A stretch of DNA of 49,340 nt from the NCBI GenBank assembly GCA_029858565.1, contig JAOUEV010000022.1:1-49340 (forward strand). Reading direction: 5' to 3'. The stretch comes from Nitrospirota bacterium. Lineage in GTDB: Bacteria > Nitrospirota > UBA9217. Of this stretch, positions 41,639 through 49,340 are shown piece by piece. The translations under genes were made by a program, and so were the position numbers. The notes below the pieces were generated by a model. It was given only the letters and a program-made list of their open reading frames with translations. It searched no databases and had not been told where the DNA came from. Every line of letters begins with the position of its first letter. The first letter of the stretch is position 1.

Positions 41639-42130
41639 TCAGTCGGACGTTCTGACCGGCCCCGCATCAGTATCGCCAAACCGCTCAACGACCTCGAGGT
41701 TCCTTATGCCGTTCCGCGTGAATTCCGCGATATACCGCTGCCGGATCGGACCTTCCGTTCTCTGACGCTCCTCGTCGCTCATGGCGTTCAGCTGTTCAGC
41801 CCCTCCCGCGATCAGCGCCGCGTCGCGAAAAGACAACCGCGAGATCAGATCGTTCCAGAACAGATGATCGGAAAACTCGTGCATCACCTTATGTGCCACG
41901 CTGTTTTCCTCGAATGCTTTGGTCGGGATATTCCGCTTCGCGGTCTCATCATAGGACATCAAATGGCCCAGCCCTTCGACCCGCGAGAGCCCGTAGAGCT
42001 TCTGGACCAGGGCTCGCTGTCGTTCGGTCCTGGCGTCCTCTGTCCGCCGATTGCCGGACATGACTATATCCGCGATATGCAGGATATCCAGCAGGTCGAG
42101 GTAGTCCTGTGAGGTTAGCGTTATGTTCAT
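41639..42130 (-). CDS. Hypothetical helical protein
   Basis: The 163-residue protein is rich in charged helices: LTSQDYLDLLDILHIADIVMSGN, YGLSRVEGLGHLMSYDETAKRNIPTKAFEENSVAHKVMHEFSDHLFWNDLISRLSF. There is no signal or cysteine cluster. I do not recognise it. The ATG at 42130 begins MNITLTSQDY; the frame upstream looks non-coding. It is a single gene on this strand, separated by a terminator from the next. Confidence 0.6.
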   Translation of the reverse strand: MNITLTSQDYLDLLDILHIADIVMSGNRRTEDARTERQRALVQKLYGLSRVEGLGHLMSYDETAKRNIPTKAFEENSVAHKVMHEFSDHLFWNDLISRLSFRDAALIAGGAEQLNAMSDEERQRTEGPIRQRYIAEFTRNGIRNLEVVERFGDTDAGPVRTSD

Positions 42131-42233
42131 TGTGCGCCTTTCGCTGTCGCTGCTGATGGGGGAATGGGATGTGTGGTTGACCCGGGGAAAGTTTACCACG
42201 GAGGCATTTTTGAGTCACTAGGGGAAATACAAA

Positions 42234-42260
42234 GCGGGACAGGTCATTGACCTGTCCCGC
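42234..42260 (-). terminator. Terminator of the 42.3-kb gene
   Basis: A 27-base near-perfect palindrome, GCGGGACAGGTCA with one central base and its complement. On the minus strand it is followed by TTTGTATTT. It ends the membrane gene at 42290. Confidence 0.75.
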
Positions 42261-42289
42261 TTCATCGATGTGTGCCCGTCAACGTACGG

Positions 42290-42658
42290 TTACTGCTTCC
42301 CGCTGTCCTTGTTCTCCTTCTTCGCCCTCGAAGCCTTCCTGTTCTTCCTGCCCGCAAGATAGGCCTCGATGGGCCGCCACCCGAAGGACATGCTGCCTGC
42401 CGCAGCTTCCGCTACTCCCTGGGCAAGCTTCCTCGTGATCAGGCTCAGGGTCATCGCGATCCCGATGAAGGGGAGGAACATTGCGAAGACCAGGCCGATC
42501 GCCGGGGCCGCCATGAGCATCACTGCCGCCGATGCCTTGATGTACCGGGTCTTGCTGTCGCCGGGAAGGCTGCCTTCCTGTTTCATCTCCACTCTGTTGC
42601 CATTCGCCATGTTCCAGTAGGTTCCTGCCTTTACTGTGGTTCCGCCGTTGGTCAACAT
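42290..42658 (-). CDS. Small membrane protein of unknown function
   Basis: The protein of about 122 residues has two hydrophobic segments (ASAAVMLMAAPAIGLVFAMFLP and IGIAMTLSLIT) and a very basic C-terminus (RKNRKASRAKKENKDSGK). I take the second ATG (42658), which stands 7 bases from GGAGGG; the first ATG (42664) is too close. No family recognised. Confidence 0.6.
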   Translation of the reverse strand: MLTNGGTTVKAGTYWNMANGNRVEMKQEGSLPGDSKTRYIKASAAVMLMAAPAIGLVFAMFLPFIGIAMTLSLITRKLAQGVAEAAAGSMSFGWRPIEAYLAGRKNRKASRAKKENKDSGKQ

Positions 42659-42739
42659 GTTCATTCCCTCCTTCTGGGTTTATTTTCTCTTCTTGTTGAT
42701 TAGAGCATACTCCCGGAAGGGGAAAAGGGTAAGTGGGAT

Positions 42740-42868
42740 TAGTTCCTAGGACGGAGGGTAATAGTTCCTAGGAAGAAGTTCGTAGATGGAAGAACAGGGA
42801 TAAGAGGCGAAGAAGGGCTAGAGATGTAAGTGATAAGTGGTAAACGAAAAAAAGCCGGTTGCTTACTG
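42740..42868. repeat. Intergenic word-repeat patch
   Basis: TAGTTCCTAGGA occurs at 42740 and again at 42772, with GAAGTTCGTAG nearby. Then GTAAGTGATAAGTGGTAAAC at 42826-42845 matches the words of the repeat at 30250-30352. No ORF. It lies between the small membrane protein and the second J-domain gene. Confidence 0.5.
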
Positions 42869-42901
42869 CTCTACTGCTGAAAGCTCTCGTGACGGATCTT
42901 C

Positions 42902-43657
42902 CTACTGCTTGCTGGTGAGCGGGAACCGCGCGTTGTGGCGGCGGAGGTCAGCGGCAAGGGATTCCATTTCTTCGTGGGTAAGATGGCCGTGCTCGACAAA
43001 GTAGCGGCCCAGCTTTTTCTGCATCGTGCGCTGATAAGCCAGCAGGAGCCGGGCCTGGTAGGAAGTGAGAAAACCGAGCTGCTGCGCCCGTTCGGTGAAG
43101 AGCCGGTGAGGCCTGCCGTTGAAGGCAAGGATCGCGCGGATGGTGTTGTCGTTCAGCCAGCCCCACTGCTTCGCAATGGAGCCGACAACCGGCCGCTGCC
43201 GCATCTGCCACGCCAGGGCCTTGATCAAGGTGCGATAGGGGATGCAGCCGCGATAGTAGAGATACCTTCCGATCTCCAGCCGCCGCTCGGGCAGCACACC
43301 GCGGAACCGCCAGCCGGTGTTGTCCACATGGAACGACGGCGTCGCGGCTGCGGCAGGCGTTCTGCGGACCCGTGGGGATTTCCGGTGCCCTGTTTTGGAA
43401 CGGTCGCGATGTTCGCAGTACTTCCGGATAATATCGTAGGCGTCGTTCACGATCCGGAACTTGTCGGTGTGCTTCCGCTGGATCTCGGGATCGTGGGCCG
43501 TGAAAAGGTCGGGGTGGGTTTCCTTGGCGCGCTTGCGGAAGGCTGACTTGATGTCGCTGTGCTTCAGGCGAAGAAGGAAGTCCGGGGAGGCGCACGCGTC
43601 CGTGCCGAACAGTGTTCTGCAGGCATCAAGAATGTTCGTGTCCGGATAGGCCAGCAT
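42902..43657 (-). CDS. J-domain protein with MshEN-like repeats (paralogue B)
   Basis: The protein of about 251 residues is a clear paralogue of the gene at 4235-4969. It shares ILDACRTLFGTDA, SDIKSAFRKRAKETHPDLFTAHDPE with HPD, and repeats LEIGRYLYYRGCIPYRTLIKALAWQ, TERAQQLGFLTSYQARLLLAYQ, LGRYFVEHGHLTHEEMESLAADL. The middle linker is Lys/Arg-rich and unlike paralogue A. I start at the ATG at 43657; GGAGG lies 10 bases upstream. An upstream TTG is possible. It borders the accessory region. Confidence 0.7.
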   Translation of the reverse strand: MLAYPDTNILDACRTLFGTDACASPDFLLRLKHSDIKSAFRKRAKETHPDLFTAHDPEIQRKHTDKFRIVNDAYDIIRKYCEHRDRSKTGHRKSPRVRRTPAAAATPSFHVDNTGWRFRGVLPERRLEIGRYLYYRGCIPYRTLIKALAWQMRQRPVVGSIAKQWGWLNDNTIRAILAFNGRPHRLFTERAQQLGFLTSYQARLLLAYQRTMQKKLGRYFVEHGHLTHEEMESLAADLRRHNARFPLTSKQ

Positions 43658-43737
43658 GCTCAAGGCGCCTCCTTCCAACGCTTGATTGAAATTTACCCTT
43701 TCAGCGGGAAGTTGTCAAGAAAGAGGTTTACGATTGG

Positions 43738-43785
43738 AACACGCACGTGTACCGCCGCAAAGCGGTCGGACACGACGCGCTCGTT
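43738..43785. other. attC-like imperfect hairpin (site 1)
   Basis: AAC (43738-43740) and GTT (43783-43785) bracket an unpaired spacer on each side and a stem CGTGT/ACACG, CCGCCGC/GCGG-CGG with an extra-helical A (43751) and T (43766) around an AAA loop. This is the layout of integron attC sites, but the flanking seven-base boxes deviate from the consensus. It lies beyond the 3' end of the deacetylase-like gene. Confidence 0.4.
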
Positions 43786-43877
43786 GAAATCATATTGTTA
43801 CCACGCTCAAAGATACTTTTATTTACATCAAAGATTCGATCTCATAACTTCCCTATAACTTCCGACTCCATTACGCT

Positions 43878-44789
43878 TCAGTTGGCAAAATATCCGACTG
43901 TCCTGATGATGTCACCTCCTGATTTAACAAAATCAAACCAGCTGGTGATCATTTCCGGCTTACGCCAATAGTCATGTACATGAGTGACAGTCCCGAAAAC
44001 TTCGCTGCTGGCGGTTTTATCGTATTCTGCCTCAAAACTGAGGAGGGGATCTTCCGTGGCGAGAGAGTCAAGAAATCCGTGACCTAACCTTGTGATTGTT
44101 CGTCCGTCCTGCAGTGTTATCACGGTTGGGATGCTACGGGCCGAAGTCACATCGATGCCTACCGTTCCAACGGAAATATCGGCGGGGAGGTCATACGCTG
44201 CATCGGTGACGGCTCCGGTTATCACTTTGCCCGGACTTGCGAGCTGACTCACGAAAGAGAAGCCATCGTTTGCGGTGCCCCGATAAGCTTGGGTTGGGCA
44301 ACCGGGCACACCTAGATAAGGAAATCCCGGGGGATCGAAACAGCAGCCGCATTCAGCCAAGTTGGTCCTGTTGGAAAATCCGCTCCAGTCTGGATGATCA
44401 CATCCATGATGATGAAAGGCAATTTCATGCCCATTGGACAGCCACGAGCGTGCAGTCGCTGTTCGTTCGGCGCTTGCCAGAATATATTCAGCCCACTGTG
44501 GATTGAGGGCGATGGTGAGTTTGAAGTTGTAGCTGTCCGCCAAGGCAACCAGCGAGCGAAGCGAAGGCCAAAGCGCTTCCTGGTATTTGAGGTTAAGGTT
44601 ATCGGCGCCGGTTACGATTTCCTGATACCAAGGGTATTGCGCCTCGCCAACTTCCGCATGAATCATCATGAAGGTTTTTGTACGTTGTTGTCCCGTGTCG
44701 GTGGGAGGAGTGTTTGCGCGATTACAAAACGTTCCGGCGAATACCAAAATCAGGCAGGTGAGGATTATCCGGAATTTGGTCTTCTTCAT
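43878..44789 (-). CDS. Polysaccharide-deacetylase-like lipoprotein
   Basis: The 303-residue protein has a lipoprotein signal ending AGTFC (about 18). MMIHAEVGE, LADSYNFKLTIALNPQWAEYI and GHEIAFHHHGCDHPDWSGF resemble the metal-binding strands of NodB-type deacetylases, though the usual first D-D pair is not visible. A CGCC pair and CDH add cysteines. I start at the ATG at 44789; two more ATGs lie up to 51 bases further upstream. Its codon use is AT-richer than the chromosome on its left. Catalytic activity is uncertain. Confidence 0.6.
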   Translation of the reverse strand: MKKTKFRIILTCLILVFAGTFCNRANTPPTDTGQQRTKTFMMIHAEVGEAQYPWYQEIVTGADNLNLKYQEALWPSLRSLVALADSYNFKLTIALNPQWAEYILASAERTATARSWLSNGHEIAFHHHGCDHPDWSGFSNRTNLAECGCCFDPPGFPYLGVPGCPTQAYRGTANDGFSFVSQLASPGKVITGAVTDAAYDLPADISVGTVGIDVTSARSIPTVITLQDGRTITRLGHGFLDSLATEDPLLSFEAEYDKTASSEVFGTVTHVHDYWRKPEMITSWFDFVKSGGDIIRTVGYFAN

Positions 44790-44972
44790 AAGCACCATCG
44801 GCATCATGCTTCCGTGAGCGTCGATGAACGCTTGTAACAAGATTTAATACTTCAGGAGACAATATCATAAAGGTAACAGTCGGTCAAATACTATGAGCAA
44901 CGAAAACACCATAACGAATAAAAATTGGTATCTCGCAATTTGACTAACATCCAGTTTCTGTTATACCCAGGA

Positions 44973-45134
44973 ATGGAAAATAATATTCCAAAACGGAATA
45001 TTCATTTTAAGGAGGATGCCGATGCAACTATTCCTGATAGCGTTCTGATGCATTTCAATGCACTTCTGGACAAGACATCTGTTCGCTTTTCACTCCACGA
45101 TGACTACCGGAAGTGGCTTCGGTACTATCCGGGT
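44973..45134 (+). pseudogene. Possible N-terminal fragment of a tyrosine recombinase
   Basis: From the ATG at 44973 the frame reads MENNIPKRNIHFKEDADATI, then VLMHFNALLDKTSVRFSLHDDYRKWLRYYPGF, which resembles the helical core-binding domain found at the start of phage- and integron-type integrases. After about residue 54 the frame runs into tandem repeats and ends. No catalytic domain follows. An ATG at 44973 and codon structure support it as a broken gene. Confidence 0.4.
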
Positions 45135-45146
45135 TTTCGCGCCAAG

Positions 45147-45220
45147 GGAGTATTTGGTGTCAGGAGTATTTGGTGTCAGACTTGGAGTATTTGGTGTCAG
45201 GAGTATTTGGTGTCAGACTT
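45147..45220. repeat. 37-base tandem repeat, two copies
   Basis: GGAGTATTTGGTGTCA occurs four times (starts 45147, 45163, 45184, 45200), arranged as two copies of a 37-base unit ending GACTT. It interrupts the end of the recombinase-like fragment. Confidence 0.85.
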
Positions 45221-45349
45221 CATTATTCACATTCTAAGTGCGCTATGCTCATAAAGATACTAATTATGAAGTCTGACCCTCAAGGCCTTGATGCAAACAT
45301 GGCAAAGGAAGCGGGAAATGTCAAAATATTAATTATGAAGTCTGACCCC
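45208..45349. repeat. REP-like repeats (AATTATGAAGTCTGACC)
   Basis: TAATTATGAAGTCTGACC occurs at 45261 and again at about 45330 in direct orientation, and an inverted relative GTGTCAGACTTCATTATT lies at 45208-45225. These resemble REP sequences that accompany REP-associated tyrosine transposases in some genomes. No such transposase is in the window. Confidence 0.6.
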
Positions 45350-45446
45350 ATACGGTCACTATCCCAGGCATAGGGACTATGTTGATTTATTACGGCATGC
45401 AGCTGCTGCATGGTTTAAGAGCAAGTCCTACCATGCGCATTCTCGA

Positions 45447-46298
45447 ATGAACTACTGCTTGGCTTCGTGGAGCGATTGGCACAATAACATCATTCTTGAT
45501 GAGGTTGTTCAATACATCGAACGCTGTAAAGCTGAATGCGAAGCTGGTGGGCGCCCGTTTCCTCTTCATAAATTCATTCACCACGGGCTAAGTAGTCAGG
45601 CGATGGCATTCAATCTGCTAGGTCCGCTAATTACACGTAATGACTACGCTCCCCTTGTTTCCCTCTTGTCTAATAAGAACGTCTCAATGGCATCAAGAGT
45701 CGTAGGCGCAGTGTTTGAGTATGAAGATAGAGATGTGTTTAATGAAGACGTTGGACAGCCAACATCACTTGACATAGCATTAAAAGATAGGGATGAGAAA
45801 CCTCTAATATTTATAGAGTCGAAATTGGTTGAGCAGGAATTTGGGGGCTGTTCTGTATTTGCCGCTGGTGATTGCGACGGGAGTAATCCTCAGAACCAAT
45901 TAGAGTCATGCTATTTGCATTTTATTGGGCGCAAATATTGGGGTTTAATGAATAAATATGGTTTTAATAATTTACTCTCGAATGAAAAGCAGTGCGTATT
46001 TACAAGTCACTATCAATTTTTTAGGGAAATACTTTTTAGTCTTGAGCAAAACGGCATTTTTGTGTTGCTTCATGACGAACGAAGTCCCGTTTTTAATTAT
46101 AATGTTAATGGGAAGTTCCGAGGCTTAATGCCCTATCTATTACAGTATGTTCCTACGCAGTATCGTAATAGGATAACCTCAATTAGCATTCAAGAACTTG
46201 TCGCACAAATAGAATTGCTACCAAGACACAAGGATTGGATTGATGAGTTTAAGGTGAAGTTCGGGCTGGGTGAGCTGTCCATTGAACAGAGACCATAA
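45447..46298 (+). CDS. PGN_0703-type putative restriction-like nuclease
   Basis: The 283-residue frame has a PD-(D/E)xK-like core: SLDIALKDRDEKPLIFIESKLVEQEFGGCSVF (about 106-137), in which D, E and K are suitably placed, and CDGSNPQNQLESC. HKFIHHGLSSQAMAFNLLGPL near residue 43 is typical of PGN_0703-like proteins. The same frame stays open and coding-like upstream to 45339 (residues RDYVDLLRHAAAAWFKSK are in frame) with no ATG, GTG or TTG, so the ATG at 45447 is probably not the original start; a repeat lies at the 5' boundary. It may be truncated. It is AT-rich and looks acquired. Confidence 0.65.
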   Translation: MNYCLASWSDWHNNIILDEVVQYIERCKAECEAGGRPFPLHKFIHHGLSSQAMAFNLLGPLITRNDYAPLVSLLSNKNVSMASRVVGAVFEYEDRDVFNEDVGQPTSLDIALKDRDEKPLIFIESKLVEQEFGGCSVFAAGDCDGSNPQNQLESCYLHFIGRKYWGLMNKYGFNNLLSNEKQCVFTSHYQFFREILFSLEQNGIFVLLHDERSPVFNYNVNGKFRGLMPYLLQYVPTQYRNRITSISIQELVAQIELLPRHKDWIDEFKVKFGLGELSIEQRP

Positions 46299-46553
46299 CA
46301 CCCTGCAATTGCAGCATTAGTGCCTGATCAACTCCACGAGATACCCCTAAAAGTACCCCCACCGTCGATTAAATGACACGGAAGCGGTTTTCAAAGGATG
46401 AACTTGCTGCTTCTTAGGGTATCAACTGAATAAGACAACAATAATCGTCTTACTGGACAATTAGATTAGGGTAGATGCTACGAACTACACCTACTACTAC
46501 GTAATTTCGATCGAATGCAACCATTATCAATTACTGGTTGTTACCTGCAGATG

Positions 46554-46605
46554 AACGGCTCGGCTAAGGGGCGCGGTTTTAGCGATCCTCTCAAGCCGAA
46601 TGGTT
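46554..46605. other. attC-like imperfect hairpin (site 2)
   Basis: AAC (46554-46556) and GTT (46603-46605) flank four-base spacers and a stem CGGCT/AGCCG with a looser inner helix. It begins directly after the stop of the 173-residue minus gene, where a cassette attC would lie. It is the weakest of the three. The rest of 46299-46610 shows no gene or other feature that I can see, apart from a small palindrome, CTGCAATTGCAG. Confidence 0.3.
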
Positions 46606-46610
46606 AGAAC

Positions 46611-47132
46611 TCACTTCTTGAATTTCGCGGTGTATTTCCGCTTCCGTGAAAACCAGTTCTTAAAATCTTGCTGTAAATAATAAAAACCTTCCAAAGTTCC
46701 CTCTATAATTATTGAATCAATCTTAATATCGCAGGCATACTTGAGAGGGAACACGTCTGTTGACGGCTTGCCCATCATTTTCAAGAAGTCACTTATTTCG
46801 GTTGAATTAGGTTCTCGAATGCCATGCCAAAAAGGTATTTGTCCTTGATCAGTGATGATATTCGGTTGAATAATTCCAAGATCGGTTTCTTCATCCCTGC
46901 CAAAAGGTGGATATAAAAAACCGCGCGCCTCTGCCCCATCTGATAAAGTGAAAGTCGCTGTAGTGACAAACATGGCCGCGGGAAGGTCATTCGGTATCTG
47001 CGATACGAATGGCCTTACCGTAGCTTCATCCTGGCCTTCTACGCCTTCCTCGTCCAGCGCAAATTCCCAAAGAGAATATTGCTTAAAATCCTCCAGGGTA
47101 AGATCGTAAACTTGTTTTCTGATTTTCATCAT
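46611..47132 (-). CDS. Hypothetical protein of the accessory region
   Basis: The 173-residue protein opens MMKIRKQVYDLTLEDFKQYSLWEFALDEEG and has a mixed alpha/beta pattern with GRDEETDLGIIQPNIITDQGQIPFWHG in the middle. There is no signal peptide. Its opening recalls small conserved proteins found in genomic islands; I have no function for it. It is bracketed by two attC-like hairpins, the layout of a gene cassette. Confidence 0.6.
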   Translation of the reverse strand: MMKIRKQVYDLTLEDFKQYSLWEFALDEEGVEGQDEATVRPFVSQIPNDLPAAMFVTTATFTLSDGAEARGFLYPPFGRDEETDLGIIQPNIITDQGQIPFWHGIREPNSTEISDFLKMMGKPSTDVFPLKYACDIKIDSIIIEGTLEGFYYLQQDFKNWFSRKRKYTAKFKK

Positions 47133-47143
47133 AACCTCAAACT

Positions 47144-47191
47144 AACGACGAGTTCACACGCCGCGTATCGGTCGGCGTGGAACGACATGTT
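47144..47191. other. attC-like imperfect hairpin (site 3)
   Basis: AAC (47144-47146), spacer GACGA, GTTC, extra-helical A (47156), CACGCCG, a nine-base loop, CGGCGTG, GAAC, spacer GACAT, GTT (47189-47191). The symmetrical five-base unpaired spacers, the paired AAC/GTT ends and one extra-helical base match integron attC architecture. It lies between the two accessory minus-strand genes. Boxes outside AAC and GTT are imperfect. Confidence 0.55.
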
Positions 47192-47248
47192 GTCTAATCG
47201 TGACCAACACAGCAAGCAACCACGAGAAATATGTTTGTAATAGCTAAC

Positions 47249-48316
47249 TCATTTCGAAGTTCTATTTTCATTCTCGCTAATTGTTTCAGCGCGTTTAATC
47301 GCGGCTTGCGCCTCTTTGCGTTTCCCAAGGTCGAAAAGTATCAGAGATTTCTCCACCCAAGCAGCATGAAATAAAGGGTCGAGGGATATCGCCTTCTCTA
47401 CTGAAAGTAGTGCTTTGGTCAAATCACCACGATGGTGCTGAACATAAGCCTTATCAAACCATGCTTCCTGAAATTGAGAATCTAGAGACGTTGCCTTGTC
47501 TAATTGCTTAATTACATCGTTGAGCTTAGATGATAATTCACCCATGTAGGCTGGATCTTCCTTTTGTATTGCATGATACAGAGCACTAGCTATAAAGAAA
47601 TAGTGCTCTGCAGAGGGTGCCTCAATTGTTTGCATGATCTGTGCAGATAAGTAGTAGTTCTGCGACTCGTATTGGGCCATGGCGCTTACATATGCCATTA
47701 AATCGATCATGTTGTTTATGTTTTGCTCTTTGAGTGCAATCTTTCTGACGTGACTGATATTGGGTCCTATTATTAGCGAAGGCGCTTCTATCTTGTCGGA
47801 TAAACTACTCGTCGTTATGAAATTATATATATACGGTCGGAATAAAAATTCTTCATCATGACGTAGTCTTCCAGAAATCACGATATGCGCTCCAAGCTCT
47901 TGCCCTAACTTATTAGCACGGATATCGCTTTCCGCAGAAAGGGGGTCGATCACCTCGTGAACGTTTACAATTTCTAACTCAATTCCCTTCTTTTCTTTTC
48001 GATTATTTATGCTCTCTGTGATGCGGTCTTTGAGTTGTTTGGCTTCATTGATTTCCTCATCTGAAACAGGTTGAAGATCTGTGATCGCTATTCGAAATCT
48101 ATTGACTGATCTTTGTTGAGCCGATATAGATGCTGAGGCCTTATCCGAACGCTGTCTTTTTGTTGCTTGATGCGAAAGTAAGCCCCAGACAGTGACAACA
48201 GCACCAATTATTGCAGCTGCTATTACCTTACTCCATACAGGGTCATTCCATATTTTCTTTATCATATTTTTGAAGTATTTCAGCTTTCCAGATAACGAGT
48301 CTGTAGAAAAAGTCAC
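47249..48316 (-). CDS. Membrane-anchored TPR protein
   Basis: The protein of up to 355 residues has one membrane helix (WSKVIAAAIIGAVVTVWGLL), a middle domain (about 75-190; RFRIAITDLQPVSDEE, LGAHIVISGRLRHDEEF) and C-terminal TPR helices (FQEAWFDKAYVQHHRGDLTKALLSVEKAISLDPLFHAAWVEKSLILFDLGKRKEA). The start is uncertain: GTG at 48316 gives the length stated, and ATG at 48265 gives a normal N-terminus MIKKIWNDPVWSK. The middle domain resembles periplasmic signalling domains that accompany TPRs. It is AT-rich and of unknown function. Confidence 0.55.
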   Translation of the reverse strand: MTFSTDSLSGKLKYFKNMIKKIWNDPVWSKVIAAAIIGAVVTVWGLLSHQATKRQRSDKASASISAQQRSVNRFRIAITDLQPVSDEEINEAKQLKDRITESINNRKEKKGIELEIVNVHEVIDPLSAESDIRANKLGQELGAHIVISGRLRHDEEFLFRPYIYNFITTSSLSDKIEAPSLIIGPNISHVRKIALKEQNINNMIDLMAYVSAMAQYESQNYYLSAQIMQTIEAPSAEHYFFIASALYHAIQKEDPAYMGELSSKLNDVIKQLDKATSLDSQFQEAWFDKAYVQHHRGDLTKALLSVEKAISLDPLFHAAWVEKSLILFDLGKRKEAQAAIKRAETISENENRTSK

Positions 48317-48467
48317 TTTGCTAAAGGCTCTTTCTACGTTATATCGTCTTTGCTCTGTCCTGATCGTTCGGTTTAGTGTTTCAGAAAGGTGATCTGCTGC
48401 ATTCTATCATTAATTCTTACCGCGTTGCCTTTTATTTACTGCTCTTTGCTGCCCCACTTCTTGTTCC

Positions 48468-49340
48468 CTATGCAAACCCCGGCCCGTATCGATGTACTTT
48501 GAGTAGATTGTGCACAATGCAGTACAGCCGCCATTGGATGTCCACTTTCTTTTTCCCTCGTAGGCCGAATCTATCCAGACCAAGACTCGATCGGATGTCA
48601 GCAAAGACAGGCTCGACCGTCGCCATCCTTCTACTATATAGCAGCTTGCCTGTCACCGAGTCTATCTTCTCCCGCATCTTCTGCGTGAAGGTCTTATCTT
48701 TCTTTTCGGTCCTGCCGGTAAAGTGGGCAAACTGGCGGGTTACAGTCACCTCGGGGTTCTTCATACACTGTGCGCGTTGAGTGCAGGGGATGCAATCGCG
48801 CTTAGTTCCGTGATACTTGATAGAGTGCAGTCCGTGATGGAAGATGTTGCTGCCGCATTTGTACATCCGTTTGCCGGCCGGGCAGATGCAGAAGCTCTTG
48901 TCGGGGCTGACGGTGAAGTCTCTCGGCTGGAAGATGATCTTCCGGTCGAAGCGCTTGGCGACTTCTTTTTTGAATCGCTCCTTATGTCTGTCCGCCTTGG
49001 CAAACCGCGGGTCACGGTGGCGAAACTTGTTGTCGGCAATATAGGCGTCGATCCCGTTCTCGATGATGAACTCCATGTTTTTCTCAGAGTGGAAACCGGT
49101 ATCTCCTGACAGCTTGGTCTTCTCGAAGACGTTTTCTTCCTTCCCGATCTCCTGAAAGTTTTTCTGGGTGCTCTCGACCATGGGTTTCAGAATCGCCGGT
49201 TCGGAGTCGCCGGTTGCTTCGGCATGGACCACGATCTGATGCTTGCTATCCACCATGGCCACGCCGTTGTACCCCTGGATCACGCCGTGGGAGGTCTTCA
49301 TTGTGGCGCTTTCGTTATCGGTGATGTTGCTCTTCCGGGG
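48468..49340 (-). mobile_element. IS1182-type transposase, partial (runs off right edge)
   Basis: The minus frame covers at least 290 residues and continues past 49340. SNITDNESATMKTSHGVIQGYNGVAMVDSKHQIVVH, a catalytic-region pattern LSGDTGFHSEKNMEF, a CPAGK...CxxC-x4-C cysteine cluster, and ATVEPVFADIRSSLGLDRFGLRG near the end are marks of the IS1182/DDE transposase group. The catalytic aspartates and the final glutamate (VEPVF) appear intact. The left end of the element (48317-48467) shows no obvious terminal repeat. Confidence 0.85.

Noticed and set aside
45147-45220. Regular short repeats as a CRISPR array
   Set aside because: The units are directly tandem, spacers are absent or 5 bases, and no cas genes are present.
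46299-46553. Gene between the nuclease and the 173-residue gene
   Set aside because: No open frame of useful length on either strand; a 12-base palindrome alone is not a feature.

Overview
The window is 49.3 kb of bacterial chromosome. Most of it is GC-rich housekeeping and metabolic DNA. From about 43.7 kb to the right end it becomes AT-richer and accessory-looking. The gene content points to a Gram-negative anaerobe or facultative bacterium of the deltaproteobacterial (Desulfobacterota) or Nitrospirota type: several SurA-like periplasmic chaperones, lipoproteins, a small cytochrome c, a ferredoxin, a LIV transporter with phenylacetate-CoA ligase, HD-GYP and PilZ proteins, and a probable selenocysteine protein. 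The sequence alone does not give a taxon.

Left part (1-9.7 kb). A VKOR-type disulfide-forming membrane protein runs off the left edge, next to NADP isocitrate dehydrogenase. Two tandem lipoproteins follow, then a DsbA-like protein whose active-site CxxC is written UGA-Pro-Tyr-Cys, with a hairpin downstream that fits a bacterial SECIS. Next come a J-domain protein with MshEN-like repeats, a Smr protein, a GAF/HD-GYP phosphodiesterase, DksA, a 41-residue coiled-coil protein, tRNA-Val(CAC) and a REC-PilZ protein. c-di-GMP proteins are concentrated here.

Envelope and repair block (9.7-19 kb, mostly minus strand). mfd, two SurA-type lipoproteins, a secreted SurA-like PPIase, RlmI and TrmB; a CapA-like gene is embedded in the opposite direction. 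Mfd carries an in-frame insertion made of a short tandem word repeat.

Middle (19-23.4 kb). A YHS protein, a ParE/antitoxin pair, a CxxC protein with a tiny ORF behind it, a two-CW protein and a TPR protein.

LIV/phenylacetate operon (23.4-31.2 kb). A sigma70-like promoter, a double-ACT protein, LivJ-H-M-G-F, phenylacetate-CoA ligase and a TIM-barrel amidohydrolase. Three spacers in this operon are filled by palindromic word-repeat elements of unrelated sequence but the same architecture.

Right-middle (31.2-43.7 kb). Cytochrome c, PaaI thioesterase, an MFS transporter, a ferredoxin / small membrane protein / 7TM histidine kinase operon, radical SAM, cold-shock protein with a hairpin in its leader, RlmA, HU with a 23-residue lysine-rich peptide upstream, an FAD/CxxC oxidoreductase, and a second J-domain/MshEN-like paralogue.

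Accessory end (43.7-49.3 kb). A deacetylase-like lipoprotein, an integrase-like fragment, tandem repeats and REP-like sequences abutting a PGN_0703-type nuclease gene with no normal start, two hypothetical genes, three attC-like hairpins, and an IS1182-type transposase cut by the window edge. This looks like a decayed cassette or integron-type region.
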